From contig JBFONU010000012.1 of NCBI GenBank assembly GCA_040779345.1, forward strand, positions 62,001 to 126,000: a DNA stretch of 64,000 nt, given 5' to 3'. Of this stretch, positions 8,416 through 16,863 are shown in pieces. The position numbers and the translations under genes are program-made. The notes below the pieces were generated by a model, which was given only the letters and a program-made list of their open reading frames with translations, was not told the DNA's origin and did not search any database. Source of the stretch: Thalassotalea_H sp040779345 (GTDB taxonomy: Bacteria; Pseudomonadota; Gammaproteobacteria; Enterobacterales; Alteromonadaceae). The first letter of the stretch is position 1; each line of letters opens with the position of its first letter.

Positions 8416-8957
8416 TGGATATTCAAGAACTTGCTCAAGATATTCCTGTTGAAGGGGAATACTCGTTAGAAGGTATCGATTTTATTACCAGTGGCGAGCA
8501 ATATTTAACATTTACACTCAATACTGAGCAATACGCGGTTGATATCTTATGCGTTGAAGAGATCCGTAGTTGGGAGAATCCAACTAAAATACCCAATTCA
8601 CCTAAATATGTTTGTGGTGTCATAAACATGCGAGGAATAATTGTTCCTATTATTGATTTAAGGCTTAAATTTAGCATTGGTGACGCTATCTATACAGACA
8701 CTACTGTTGTGATTGTTTTAACCATTGAATATGAAGGTAAGACAAGAACTATGGGCTATGTAGTGGATACCGTTTCTGATGTATTAAATGCCGAAGAAAA
8801 TGAAATTAAAAATGCGCCAGCTTTTGGAGGATGTGTTCCTCAACATTATATCGCCGGCTTAGTTAACGTTGGTGACAATGTTGTGACCTTACTTAATGTA
8901 TCGTCATTACAAGAAATTGAAACCCATCAAAATAACCAATACCTCAATAACATATAA
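8415..8957 (+). CDS. cheW: CheW adaptor protein (first of two)
   Basis: A 180-residue CheW. The CheW SH3-like fold starts at about residue 27 (QYLTFTLNTEQYAVDILCVEEI) and includes the signature VINMRGIIVPIIDLRLKF. CheW bridges CheA and receptor tips. An N-terminal extension of about 25 acidic residues is unusual for the family. It is translationally coupled to cheA and followed 18 bases later by a second, divergent cheW; two CheW proteins may let the array hold two receptor types. Confidence 0.93.
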   Translation: MDIQELAQDIPVEGEYSLEGIDFITSGEQYLTFTLNTEQYAVDILCVEEIRSWENPTKIPNSPKYVCGVINMRGIIVPIIDLRLKFSIGDAIYTDTTVVIVLTIEYEGKTRTMGYVVDTVSDVLNAEENEIKNAPAFGGCVPQHYIAGLVNVGDNVVTLLNVSSLQEIETHQNNQYLNNI

Positions 8958-8975
8958 AACGACAGGAGCTAGATT

Positions 8976-9494
8976 ATGGATAAAGAACAAGAATATCTAA
9001 CCTTTGTTTTAGCAGGTGAGGAATTTGGTGTTGATATCTTGTGCGTTCAAGAGATCAGAGTCTGGAGTTCTGTCACTGAACTGCCCAATAAGCCCGCTTA
9101 TTTAAAAGGTGTTATCAATTTACGTGGCGTTATTATTCCTATCATAGATTTACGACAACGATTCGGAAAAGAGCCTTTAGAATATGACGAGCAAACAGTC
9201 ACTATAATTTTACGTAATCAAGATGTTCAACGACCAATGGTAGTTGGGATTGTAGTTGATGCCGTATCCGAAGTTTATAAATTTGAACAAAAGCATATTC
9301 GCACTCCACCTGCATTTGGTAATCAAATTGATAATTGCTTCTTAAAAGGCCTTGCCACAGTCGAAGATAAATTAATTATTTTACTCGAAACTAATACCTT
9401 GCTTAATCAAGACGATCTATACAGCGTAGATAAACAAGCGTTGTCGTCAACCACAAAAGAAATTTCGCATCACGATGCTGAAACAACTGTTTAG
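8976..9494 (+). CDS. cheW: CheW adaptor protein (second of two)
   Basis: A 172-residue CheW with the core QEYLTFVLAGEEFGVDILCVQEIR and VINLRGVIIPIIDLRQRF, and a polar 25-residue C-terminal tail. It is similar to, but clearly diverged from, the first CheW, indicating an old duplication. A good ribosome-binding sequence (aggag) lies 9 bases before the ATG. It lies just upstream of the soluble receptor gene and may be the partner of that receptor. Confidence 0.93.
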   Translation: MDKEQEYLTFVLAGEEFGVDILCVQEIRVWSSVTELPNKPAYLKGVINLRGVIIPIIDLRQRFGKEPLEYDEQTVTIILRNQDVQRPMVVGIVVDAVSEVYKFEQKHIRTPPAFGNQIDNCFLKGLATVEDKLIILLETNTLLNQDDLYSVDKQALSSTTKEISHHDAETTV

Positions 9495-9512
9495 ATAAAG
9501 GATACAGTTAAT

Positions 9513-12500
9513 ATGACACCAAAACAAATAAGTTTAGTTCAAGATAGCTGGCAAAAAGTAGTACCCATTGCACCCCAAGCTGCAGAGATATTTTATAGCA
9601 CGCTATTTGAAATGGACCCTACGCTCAAACCTTTATTTAAAAGTGATATTACCGAGCAGGGTAAAAAGTTAATGGCAATGCTAGATACAGCCGTCAAGCT
9701 GTTAAATAACCCTGATAAATTATTACCCGCAGTTCAAAAACTTGGTGAAAACCATGTGAAATATGGAGTCAAACCAGAACATTATGACACCGTTGGAGCT
9801 GCTTTATTAAAAACTTTAGAGATTGGATTAGGTGATGCTTTTACAGCACCTTTGAAAAAAGCATGGACGGCAGTTTATACCACTTTATCAACGACTATGA
9901 TCGATGCAGCCAATGCGGTGATGAACTCAGAGCAACCAAAAACACAAGTAAAACAATCTCAATCAAAAGGAAATAAAAAGAATATGAGCCAAGATAACGA
10001 TGTAGCCGTTCGCCTACAAGGCGCATTAGACCAATCAGCCACCCCTTTTATTATGATAGATAGAGATTTCACTATTACCTATGTTAATAATTCTACACTG
10101 GATTTATTAAAGAAAAATGAGCAAGTTTTTCGTATGAAGTGGCCGTCATTTTCTGCTGATAAAGAAGCAATAATGGGGTCATGTATTGATGTGTTTCATG
10201 AAAATCCTGCTCATCAAAGACAATTATTAAGTGATCCGAGTAATTTACCCTGGAAAACCGATATTACCATTGAGTTTTTAACATTTGAATTAAATGTAAC
10301 TGCGATTAACGATGAAAAAGGTAATTATATCGGAAACTCACTTGAATGGCAGGATGTCACGCAAGCAAGAGCTTCAGCTAATAGAGCAGTACAACTACAA
10401 GGTGCAATAGACCAGTCGGGTACTGCAAGTATGATGGTTGATAGGGATCTTAATATCACCTACGCAAACGAAGCAACCATGACATTATTGAAAAAGAATG
10501 AAGCGACATTTGCACAAGTATTTCCAGGGTTTAAAGCAACCAAAGAAGCGATAATCGGCTCATGTATTGATGGCTTTCATAAAAACCCAGCTCACCAACG
10601 TAAACTGTTAGATGATCCAAATAACTTACCTTGGCAAACTGACATTAACGTCGCAGATTTAACTTTTGCGTTGAATGTCACGGCAATAATGGATGCCGAT
10701 GGAAACTATATTGGTAATTCACTAGAGTGGCAAAATGTTACTAAGTTAAGAGCGCAAGAAAATAAGGCGGTTCAGTTACAAGGGGCTATTGACCAATCAA
10801 GCACCCCAAATATGATGGTTGATAGAGATTTTAATATTACTTATGCAAATAACGCGACGTTTGCCTTATTGAAAGAGCATGAATCAACTTTTGCTCAAGT
10901 ATTTCCTGGCTTTACAGCAAATGAAGAATCAATTATTGGTACGTGTATTGATACTTTTCATAAAAACCCAGCACATCAGCGAAAATTACTTGATGACCCA
11001 AATAACCTGCCGTGGAAAACTGACATTAAAGTTGCCCATTTAACATTCTCGTTAAATGTAACAGCGATTTTTGATGTATCAGGGAATTATATTGGTAACT
11101 CATTAGAGTGGCAAGATGTTACACAAGCGAGAGAGAAGTCTATTGAAGTAGGACGTTTATCTTCTGCTGTTGAAGGAATGACAACCAACCTCATGATGGC
11201 TGATCTACAGGGAAATATTGTCTATGCTAACCCTGCAGTTAATGCCATGCTATCAAGACGTGAAGCTGTTCTTCGACAAGTTCTACCAAGCTTTAGTGTC
11301 GCGAGTATGGTGGGTTCAAATTTTGATACCTTTCATAAAAACCCAGCACATCAACAAAATCTTCTAGGAAATGCTGAAAACATGCCATACACCACTGAAA
11401 TTTCTGTGGCTGGCTTAACGTTTCAATTAACAGTTATAGCGCTTAAAGATGAAGAAGGTAACCATGTTGGTAACGCCGTTCAGTGGTTAGACTTAACGGA
11501 AGAAAAGGATGCGCAAAGCCAAGTAGAAAACATGATCAATGATGCTATTTCTGGTCAACTTGATAGCCGTATTAATACCGAAAATTATGATGGTTTCATG
11601 AAAGGGCTTGGCGATAGTATTAATGGCTTAATGAATGCGATAGTCGAGCCTATTACCGAAGCAATTAATGTCGCTCAAGCACTATCAGATGGTGATTTAA
11701 CCTTAACTATGGATGGTCAATATGCTGGAGAGTTTCTAGCGCTAGCCGAAGCGATGAATGGCTCAATTAATAACCTTAATAATATGGTGAATGAAATACG
11801 CTCTGCATCAACTAATGTTTTTGATTCCGCAAGAGAAATTGCCGAAGGCAATAATGAATTAAGTCATAGAACCGAGTCGCAAGCATCAAGCCTTGAAGAA
11901 ACCGCATCAGCAATGGAAGAGCTAACCAGTACAGTTCAACAGAATGCAGAAAACGCGACAGAAGCGAGCAAACTCTCTAGTAGTGTTATGGATAAAGCAA
12001 CAAATGGCGGGGCTGTTGTTAAAAACGCTATTACGGCGATGAGTGACATTAATAAATCGAGCAAGAAAATTGCCGATATAATCAGTGTTATCGATGAAAT
12101 AGCTTTCCAAACTAATCTATTAGCACTCAATGCTGCGGTTGAAGCTGCAAGAGCTGGGGAGCAAGGACGAGGTTTTGCGGTTGTTGCCGCAGAAGTACGT
12201 AATTTAGCACAACGTTCAGCTGGCGCTGCTAAAGAAATAAAAGGCTTGATCAACGACAGTGTTGAGGCTGTGGGACAAGGAACTAAGCTGGTTGATGAGA
12301 CAGGGCAAACATTTACCGAACTTGTCACCTCGATTGAAGAAGTGAGCAAAATGATCGGTGATATTGATAGTGCAGGAAAAGAACAATCAGCAGGTATTGG
12401 TGAAGTGAGTGCTGCCGTTAGTCAAATGGATGAAATGACTCAGCAAAATGCCGCGTTAGTTGAAGAAGCTGCAGCATCTAGTAAATCGATGGAAGAACAA

Positions 12501-12671
12501 TCTCAATCACTACTTGACCAAGTTGCCTTCTTTAATAATGGTGAAGAAGCTGTAGAAAAGCCTCGCGCAGCATCTAAAAGTGCGAGTCGTAAGGCAGTAG
12601 CAAAACCTACTTCCAATAGAAGAGTAAGCAGAGAAAAAACGGCATCTGATCAAGAGTGGGAGGAGTTCTAA
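9513..12671 (+). CDS. soluble globin-PAS4 methyl-accepting chemotaxis receptor
   Basis: A 1052-residue receptor with no membrane segment, so it is cytoplasmic. Residues 1-135 form a globin like the Vitreoscilla or flavohemoglobin type, with B10 Tyr28, E7 Gln49, proximal F8 His81 and Tyr91. Four PAS domains follow at about 165-290, 291-417, 417-543 and 544-665. The first three are near-copies with a 126-127 residue period, sharing FHKNPAHQRKLL, NLPWxTDI and GNYIGNSLEW. A HAMP-like segment (670-760) and the MCP signalling hairpin (tip EIAFQTNLLALNAAVEAARAG) come next. The protein ends EWEEF, resembling the x-W-x-x-F CheR/CheB docking pentapeptide (E. coli NWETF). O2, NO or redox sensing is inferred from the globin; the PAS ligands are unknown. 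cheR follows directly. Confidence 0.93.
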   Translation: MTPKQISLVQDSWQKVVPIAPQAAEIFYSTLFEMDPTLKPLFKSDITEQGKKLMAMLDTAVKLLNNPDKLLPAVQKLGENHVKYGVKPEHYDTVGAALLKTLEIGLGDAFTAPLKKAWTAVYTTLSTTMIDAANAVMNSEQPKTQVKQSQSKGNKKNMSQDNDVAVRLQGALDQSATPFIMIDRDFTITYVNNSTLDLLKKNEQVFRMKWPSFSADKEAIMGSCIDVFHENPAHQRQLLSDPSNLPWKTDITIEFLTFELNVTAINDEKGNYIGNSLEWQDVTQARASANRAVQLQGAIDQSGTASMMVDRDLNITYANEATMTLLKKNEATFAQVFPGFKATKEAIIGSCIDGFHKNPAHQRKLLDDPNNLPWQTDINVADLTFALNVTAIMDADGNYIGNSLEWQNVTKLRAQENKAVQLQGAIDQSSTPNMMVDRDFNITYANNATFALLKEHESTFAQVFPGFTANEESIIGTCIDTFHKNPAHQRKLLDDPNNLPWKTDIKVAHLTFSLNVTAIFDVSGNYIGNSLEWQDVTQAREKSIEVGRLSSAVEGMTTNLMMADLQGNIVYANPAVNAMLSRREAVLRQVLPSFSVASMVGSNFDTFHKNPAHQQNLLGNAENMPYTTEISVAGLTFQLTVIALKDEEGNHVGNAVQWLDLTEEKDAQSQVENMINDAISGQLDSRINTENYDGFMKGLGDSINGLMNAIVEPITEAINVAQALSDGDLTLTMDGQYAGEFLALAEAMNGSINNLNNMVNEIRSASTNVFDSAREIAEGNNELSHRTESQASSLEETASAMEELTSTVQQNAENATEASKLSSSVMDKATNGGAVVKNAITAMSDINKSSKKIADIISVIDEIAFQTNLLALNAAVEAARAGEQGRGFAVVAAEVRNLAQRSAGAAKEIKGLINDSVEAVGQGTKLVDETGQTFTELVTSIEEVSKMIGDIDSAGKEQSAGIGEVSAAVSQMDEMTQQNAALVEEAAASSKSMEEQSQSLLDQVAFFNNGEEAVEKPRAASKSASRKAVAKPTSNRRVSREKTASDQEWEEF

Positions 12672-12679
12672 GAAGCCAC

Positions 12680-13543
12680 ATGACTCAACAAAGAGATCGT
12701 TCATTTAGGTTAACTGATAAAGAATTTAAATTTATTTGTCAGCTTGTTTATGAAATAGCCGGTATCGTCTTAAATGATAGTAAGCGTGAAATGGTTTATC
12801 GCCGGCTCACGCGAATTATTAGAGAAAGAAAGTTATCTTCATTCAGTGAATATTGTCAATTATTACAAGATAATGTTGAACAAGAGAAAAACTATTTCAT
12901 CAATGCGATAACAACTAATCTAACCAGTTTTTTTCGAGAAGGACATCATTTTGATTATTTAACGAAAACAGAATTGCCTAGTTTAATACAAAAAAATAAA
13001 CAGGATAAAAAAATTCGTATTTGGTCATCTGCCAGTTCTACAGGAGAAGAACCTTATAGCATTGCTGCTACAGTTAGTGAATCACTCAAAAGCTACCTTT
13101 CATCGTGGGATATAAAAATATTAGCAACGGATATTGATAGCGATGTATTAGCCAAAGGCAAAGCGGGGATTTATGACGAAAGGCGTATTGAAGATATTCC
13201 TGAAAAATATAAAAAAGCCTACTTTTCAAAGGGCACGGGACTTAATGCGAATAAAGTAAAAGTTGATCCTAAGTTACAGAAATTATTAACTTTTAAGCAA
13301 TTGAATTTATTGCATGAGTGGCCAATGAAAGGGCGTTTTGACATTATATTTTGCCGTAACGTCATTATTTATTTTGACAAAAAAACTCAGCAGGAATTGT
13401 TTGAACGTTATTATGAAATACTAGCACCTGGTGGTTTATTAATTTTAGGTCACAGTGAAAACTTGGGAGCATATCAAAAGTATTTCGAAAATGTGGGGCG
13501 GACTATTTTTAGAAAACCAGTTTTATCACAATGTGCAGAGTAA
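12680..13543 (+). CDS. cheR: chemoreceptor methyltransferase CheR
   Basis: A SAM-dependent receptor glutamate methyltransferase of 287 residues from the ATG at 12680 (MTQQRDRSF). A GTG at 12656 would overlap the receptor gene and add eight atypical residues, so ATG is preferred, although the gggaggag sequence at 12658-12665 is somewhat far from it. The N-terminal helical domain (about 10-80) precedes the Rossmann domain with IRIWSSASSTGEEPYSIA and the late motif FDIIFCRNVIIYFD. The beta-subdomain that binds receptor pentapeptides is present by length, fitting the EWEEF tail of the upstream receptor. Confidence 0.95.
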   Translation: MTQQRDRSFRLTDKEFKFICQLVYEIAGIVLNDSKREMVYRRLTRIIRERKLSSFSEYCQLLQDNVEQEKNYFINAITTNLTSFFREGHHFDYLTKTELPSLIQKNKQDKKIRIWSSASSTGEEPYSIAATVSESLKSYLSSWDIKILATDIDSDVLAKGKAGIYDERRIEDIPEKYKKAYFSKGTGLNANKVKVDPKLQKLLTFKQLNLLHEWPMKGRFDIIFCRNVIIYFDKKTQQELFERYYEILAPGGLLILGHSENLGAYQKYFENVGRTIFRKPVLSQCAE

Positions 13544-13551
13544 ATTAATCG

Positions 13552-14217
13552 ATGAGTTTAAATCGTCAAAGTCATATTGAGGTCACAGAGTGTATTAATA
13601 AATGCCTTCCTGAATTCTCGCATATTAATCATTATTGGGATCGACAAAGAGAGCTTGTTGTCGCAAAAATATTGCCTGGCGAGTTTTATATGACTCGAGG
13701 TAATGTTGCTATCGCCACAACTTTAGGCTCATGTGTTTCCGCTTGTCTTTGGGATCATAAAACTGGTGTAGGTGGTATGAACCACTTCATGTTACCTCTT
13801 ACAAATAAAGAGGCTCATGAAGTTGATTGGGGAAAACGAGGTATGGCGTCTGATGCTACCCGATATGGAAATTTCGCTATGGAGCATTTAATTAATTTAA
13901 TATTAAAAAATGGTGGCAGACGAGTGAATCTTAGAGCGAAAGTATTTGGCGGTGGTAAAGTTTTAAAACAAATGTCTGATGTTGGGCAGAAAAACATTGA
14001 TTTTGTTTTACAGTATTTAAAAGACGAAAATATTTTCTTAGAAGGCTCAGATTTAGGCTCTTATTACCCGAGAAAAGTGTTCTTTGAACCTATGACAGGA
14101 AGAGCCTTTGTTAAACGATTAGATAACCTACATAACGATACCATTGTTAGGCGTGAATCAGATTATCGCAGTAGTATTGATGAAGCACCAGTTGATGGTG
14201 ATATTGAGTTATTTTAA
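13552..14217 (+). CDS. cheD: chemoreceptor glutamine deamidase CheD
   Basis: A 221-residue CheD. The catalytic Cys61 lies in TTLGSCVSACLWD and His78 in GGMNHFMLP, followed by the family motif KVFGGG. CheD deamidates receptor glutamines to methylatable glutamates and in some species is modulated by CheC or CheY. The N-terminus has about 35 extra residues relative to small CheD proteins. The C-terminus is a polar extension ending DGDIELF, a tail shared in pattern with the MCP-like protein ending at 16520 and the regulator ending at 19855. It sits 8 bases after cheR. Confidence 0.95.
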   Translation: MSLNRQSHIEVTECINKCLPEFSHINHYWDRQRELVVAKILPGEFYMTRGNVAIATTLGSCVSACLWDHKTGVGGMNHFMLPLTNKEAHEVDWGKRGMASDATRYGNFAMEHLINLILKNGGRRVNLRAKVFGGGKVLKQMSDVGQKNIDFVLQYLKDENIFLEGSDLGSYYPRKVFFEPMTGRAFVKRLDNLHNDTIVRRESDYRSSIDEAPVDGDIELF

Positions 14218-14257
14218 TAAAAATCAAATAATTACAATGAATTAGGTTTGGTCCATA

Positions 14258-15343
14258 ATGAAAAAAATAAAAGTATTAATCATTGATGATTCATCAGTAA
14301 TTCGAAATATTGTTAACGAAGTTTTAAGCTATGACGATCAAATTGAAGTGGTGGGAGAAGCGAAAGATCCCTATGTGGCAAGAGAGCAAATAAAAAAGTT
14401 AAACCCTGACGTTATTACTTTAGATGTTGAAATGCCAAAAATGGATGGCATTACCTTTCTCGAAAACTTAATGCGATTAAGGCCAATGCCGGTTGTTATG
14501 TTATCAACATTAACCACCAAAGGAGCGGATATCACCCTCAGAGCATTAGAGCTTGGAGCGCTTGATTTTATTGCTAAACCTAGCTTTGAAGAACTTCTTG
14601 CAACGAAAGATAGTTTTAAGGAAACCTTACTTAAAAAAATTAAATCAGCAGTGAATGTTGAACAACGTAATTTTGCGTTAGCAAAATCATTAATGAGTGA
14701 AACACATACTCGAACAATAGCGTTCACCGGAATTAAACGTTCAAATCATTTAATTGCAATTGGTGCATCAACAGGGGGAACAGAGGCAATAAAGCATGTG
14801 CTACTTACTATGCCTAACAACTGCCCCGCGATTGTAGTAACCCAACATATCCCAAAAACATTCAGTGCTCGCTTTGCCGAGCGGTTAAATGAAAGTTGTG
14901 CTATCACAGTACAAGAAGCACAACATGGTCAAAAAATTAAAGAAGGAAACGCATATATAGCACCAGGCGATCAACATTTAACAGTTGTTGCTAAAGGGGG
15001 AGCCTTATTTTGTATTCTTGAAGATTCAGAACCTGTCAATCGGCATAAGCCTTCAGTGGATGTTCTTTTTAACTCGTTAATCTCTTTTGCAAATAATGTA
15101 CAAGCTGTTTTACTTACAGGTATGGGTCAAGATGGTGCTAAAGGAATGTTGGCTTTAAAAAATGAAGGTGCTCGGACAATTGTTCAAGATAAAAATACGA
15201 GTTTGATCTGGGGGATGCCTGGTAGCGCACATGCCATTAATGCTCATACTGATGAATGTGAACTCGATAAAATCTCAGCAAAGTTATTAAAATATGCCTC
15301 ACTTGATAGATCACAAATGAAAGAGAAACTCAATGCAAAATAG
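14258..15343 (+). CDS. cheB: chemoreceptor methylesterase CheB
   Basis: A 361-residue CheB: receiver domain 1-125 with phospho-acceptor D56 (TLDVEMPKMDG) and Lys in FIAKP, a linker, then the methylesterase domain with catalytic triad S171 (IGASTGG), H197 (VTQHIP) and D292 (GMGQDGAKGM). It removes receptor methyl groups when phosphorylated by CheA, closing the adaptation loop with CheR and CheD. The last 11 bases overlap the next gene. Confidence 0.96.
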   Translation: MKKIKVLIIDDSSVIRNIVNEVLSYDDQIEVVGEAKDPYVAREQIKKLNPDVITLDVEMPKMDGITFLENLMRLRPMPVVMLSTLTTKGADITLRALELGALDFIAKPSFEELLATKDSFKETLLKKIKSAVNVEQRNFALAKSLMSETHTRTIAFTGIKRSNHLIAIGASTGGTEAIKHVLLTMPNNCPAIVVTQHIPKTFSARFAERLNESCAITVQEAQHGQKIKEGNAYIAPGDQHLTVVAKGGALFCILEDSEPVNRHKPSVDVLFNSLISFANNVQAVLLTGMGQDGAKGMLALKNEGARTIVQDKNTSLIWGMPGSAHAINAHTDECELDKISAKLLKYASLDRSQMKEKLNAK

Positions 15344-16520
15344 AGTAAAGGTAACGATTTTTATTGGCTTAGTCAGCGCTCTTTTATTAGCGGTTAATTT
15401 ACTGATGTTTAATAACCTATTATTTTCATGGCTGTTTTGTTTGTTATGTATTTCCGCTTTTACGATACAAGCTTATCAAGCGAATACGAACAAAACCGTC
15501 AATCATCAAGCCAATGCTGAAGAAGAGTTTAAAACCGATAAAGAAATAGAATTAACCTTTTCGGAAGTGCAATGTGCTATTGGTCAACAAACCACTATTA
15601 TTGAAACTGAAATTGGCCGAACAAAAGTGATCGTCAAAGATGCCGTATCGGGAATATCAGAAAGTTTTAAATATTTACAAAACTTAAGTCTTGAGCAACA
15701 AGGGATGATTAATACTGTGATTGATCACAGCCGTACCGATGACGCTGACACCGAAACGACTCTAGAGATTTTTGTTAAAGATTCAGGAAAAACCTTAGAA
15801 AGCTTTGTTGATGTCATCATCAATACCAGCAAACAAAGCCTTGAAACCATGTCCTATACTGATGAAATGGTAAAACAATTTGATGGCATCTTTAACTTAT
15901 TGACTCAAGTAGAAAGTTTAGCAAGCCAAACAAACCTTCTGGCATTAAATGCTGCAATTGAAGCTGCTCGAGCGGGAGATGCCGGTCGTGGTTTTGCGGT
16001 TGTTGCCAATGAGGTTAGAGCCCTTTCTGTTAATTCAACCGATTTGAATAACGATATTCGTAGTGAAATTGCGAGCGCTAAGGAAACAATCACTAAACTT
16101 AGAGAGTCAGTTGAAACAATGGCATCTGCAGACTTAACAGATACCTTAGAAGCGAAAGAGCGAGTAAGTGTCATGATGGAACATGTACAAGAAATGAATA
16201 TTAAAAGTCATCAAGTTGTTGAAGAGTTGGGATTATTATCGCCAAAAATCACCGAGGCGGTTGGTGTTGCCGTACGTTCATTACAATTTGAAGACTTGAC
16301 CTATCAATCATTAGACTCATTAGGGACTAACTTTATTAATTTGCATAGATTAGCCGATGAAATATCAGCATTTAAAATTTCTAGCCACGATGAACTTGAT
16401 GAAAAACTACAGGGCCTTCAAACCCGCTGTAAACATATTATGCAAGAAACAAAATCCCTTGATGAATTACGCAGTGTTTCACAATTGTCAATGGATGAAG
16501 GGGATATCGATTTATTTTAA
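15333..16520 (+). CDS. short membrane-anchored MCP-like protein
   Basis: A 395-residue protein with two closely spaced N-terminal hydrophobic helices (about 5-24 and 28-46), essentially no periplasmic domain, and a cytoplasmic coiled coil with the MCP hairpin tip SQTNLLALNAAIEAARAGDAGRGFAVVANEVR. After the hairpin it has an unusual region FEDLTYQSLDSLGTNF and ends DEGDIDLF. With no sensor domain it may sense from the membrane, or act as a structural or adaptor receptor. Its start lies inside cheB (11-base overlap), so translation is coupled. The C-terminal DIDLF recalls the tail of CheD. Confidence 0.87.
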   Translation: MQNRVKVTIFIGLVSALLLAVNLLMFNNLLFSWLFCLLCISAFTIQAYQANTNKTVNHQANAEEEFKTDKEIELTFSEVQCAIGQQTTIIETEIGRTKVIVKDAVSGISESFKYLQNLSLEQQGMINTVIDHSRTDDADTETTLEIFVKDSGKTLESFVDVIINTSKQSLETMSYTDEMVKQFDGIFNLLTQVESLASQTNLLALNAAIEAARAGDAGRGFAVVANEVRALSVNSTDLNNDIRSEIASAKETITKLRESVETMASADLTDTLEAKERVSVMMEHVQEMNIKSHQVVEELGLLSPKITEAVGVAVRSLQFEDLTYQSLDSLGTNFINLHRLADEISAFKISSHDELDEKLQGLQTRCKHIMQETKSLDELRSVSQLSMDEGDIDLF

Positions 16521-16552
16521 TTATGTGAATTACTTTAATTTAAGGAAAGAAT

Positions 16553-16861
16553 ATGACGTTAAAAAAACATATGTCAGATGGTGATAAAAAGTTAACGATT
16601 AGCATTGAGGATCGTTTTGACTTTTCAGTGCATCAGCACTTTCGAGATGCGTATGTCGATTGTACAACGCCTGAGAGTGAATTTATTATTGATTTATCGA
16701 AAACGAGTTATATGGATAGTTCAGCATTAGGCATGATCTTATTGTTAAAAGATCACGTAGAAAAAATTTCAGGGAAGTTAAAGATTGTTAAACCTAATGA
16801 GGCGGTTAATAAAATTCTTGAAATAGCACAATTTCATCGATTAATGACAATCGAGAGATAA
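16553..16861 (+). CDS. STAS-domain anti-sigma-factor antagonist (HsbA/CrsA-like)
   Basis: A 102-residue STAS protein with the canonical phosphorylation loop YMDSSALGMILL (D55, S56, S57) of SpoIIAA/RsbV-type antagonists. In its unphosphorylated form such a protein binds a partner; phosphorylation by a GHKL kinase inactivates it. The kinase/phosphatase is almost certainly encoded by the next gene, 2 bases downstream, reproducing the hsbR-hsbA (Pseudomonas) and crsR-crsA (Shewanella) pairing. The ribosome-binding sequence aaggaaag precedes the ATG. The target (anti-sigma factor, FlgM or a cyclase) is not visible here. Confidence 0.88.
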   Translation: MTLKKHMSDGDKKLTISIEDRFDFSVHQHFRDAYVDCTTPESEFIIDLSKTSYMDSSALGMILLLKDHVEKISGKLKIVKPNEAVNKILEIAQFHRLMTIER

Positions 16862-16863
16862 AA

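Noticed and set aside
10003..11520. Assembly duplication as explanation of the PAS repeats
   Set aside because: The copies differ at many positions, so they are real diverging repeats, though a collapsed or expanded copy cannot be fully excluded.
12656..12679. GTG start for cheR eight codons upstream
   Set aside because: It would overlap the receptor's EWEEF codons and add unconserved residues; ATG 12680 fits CheR length.
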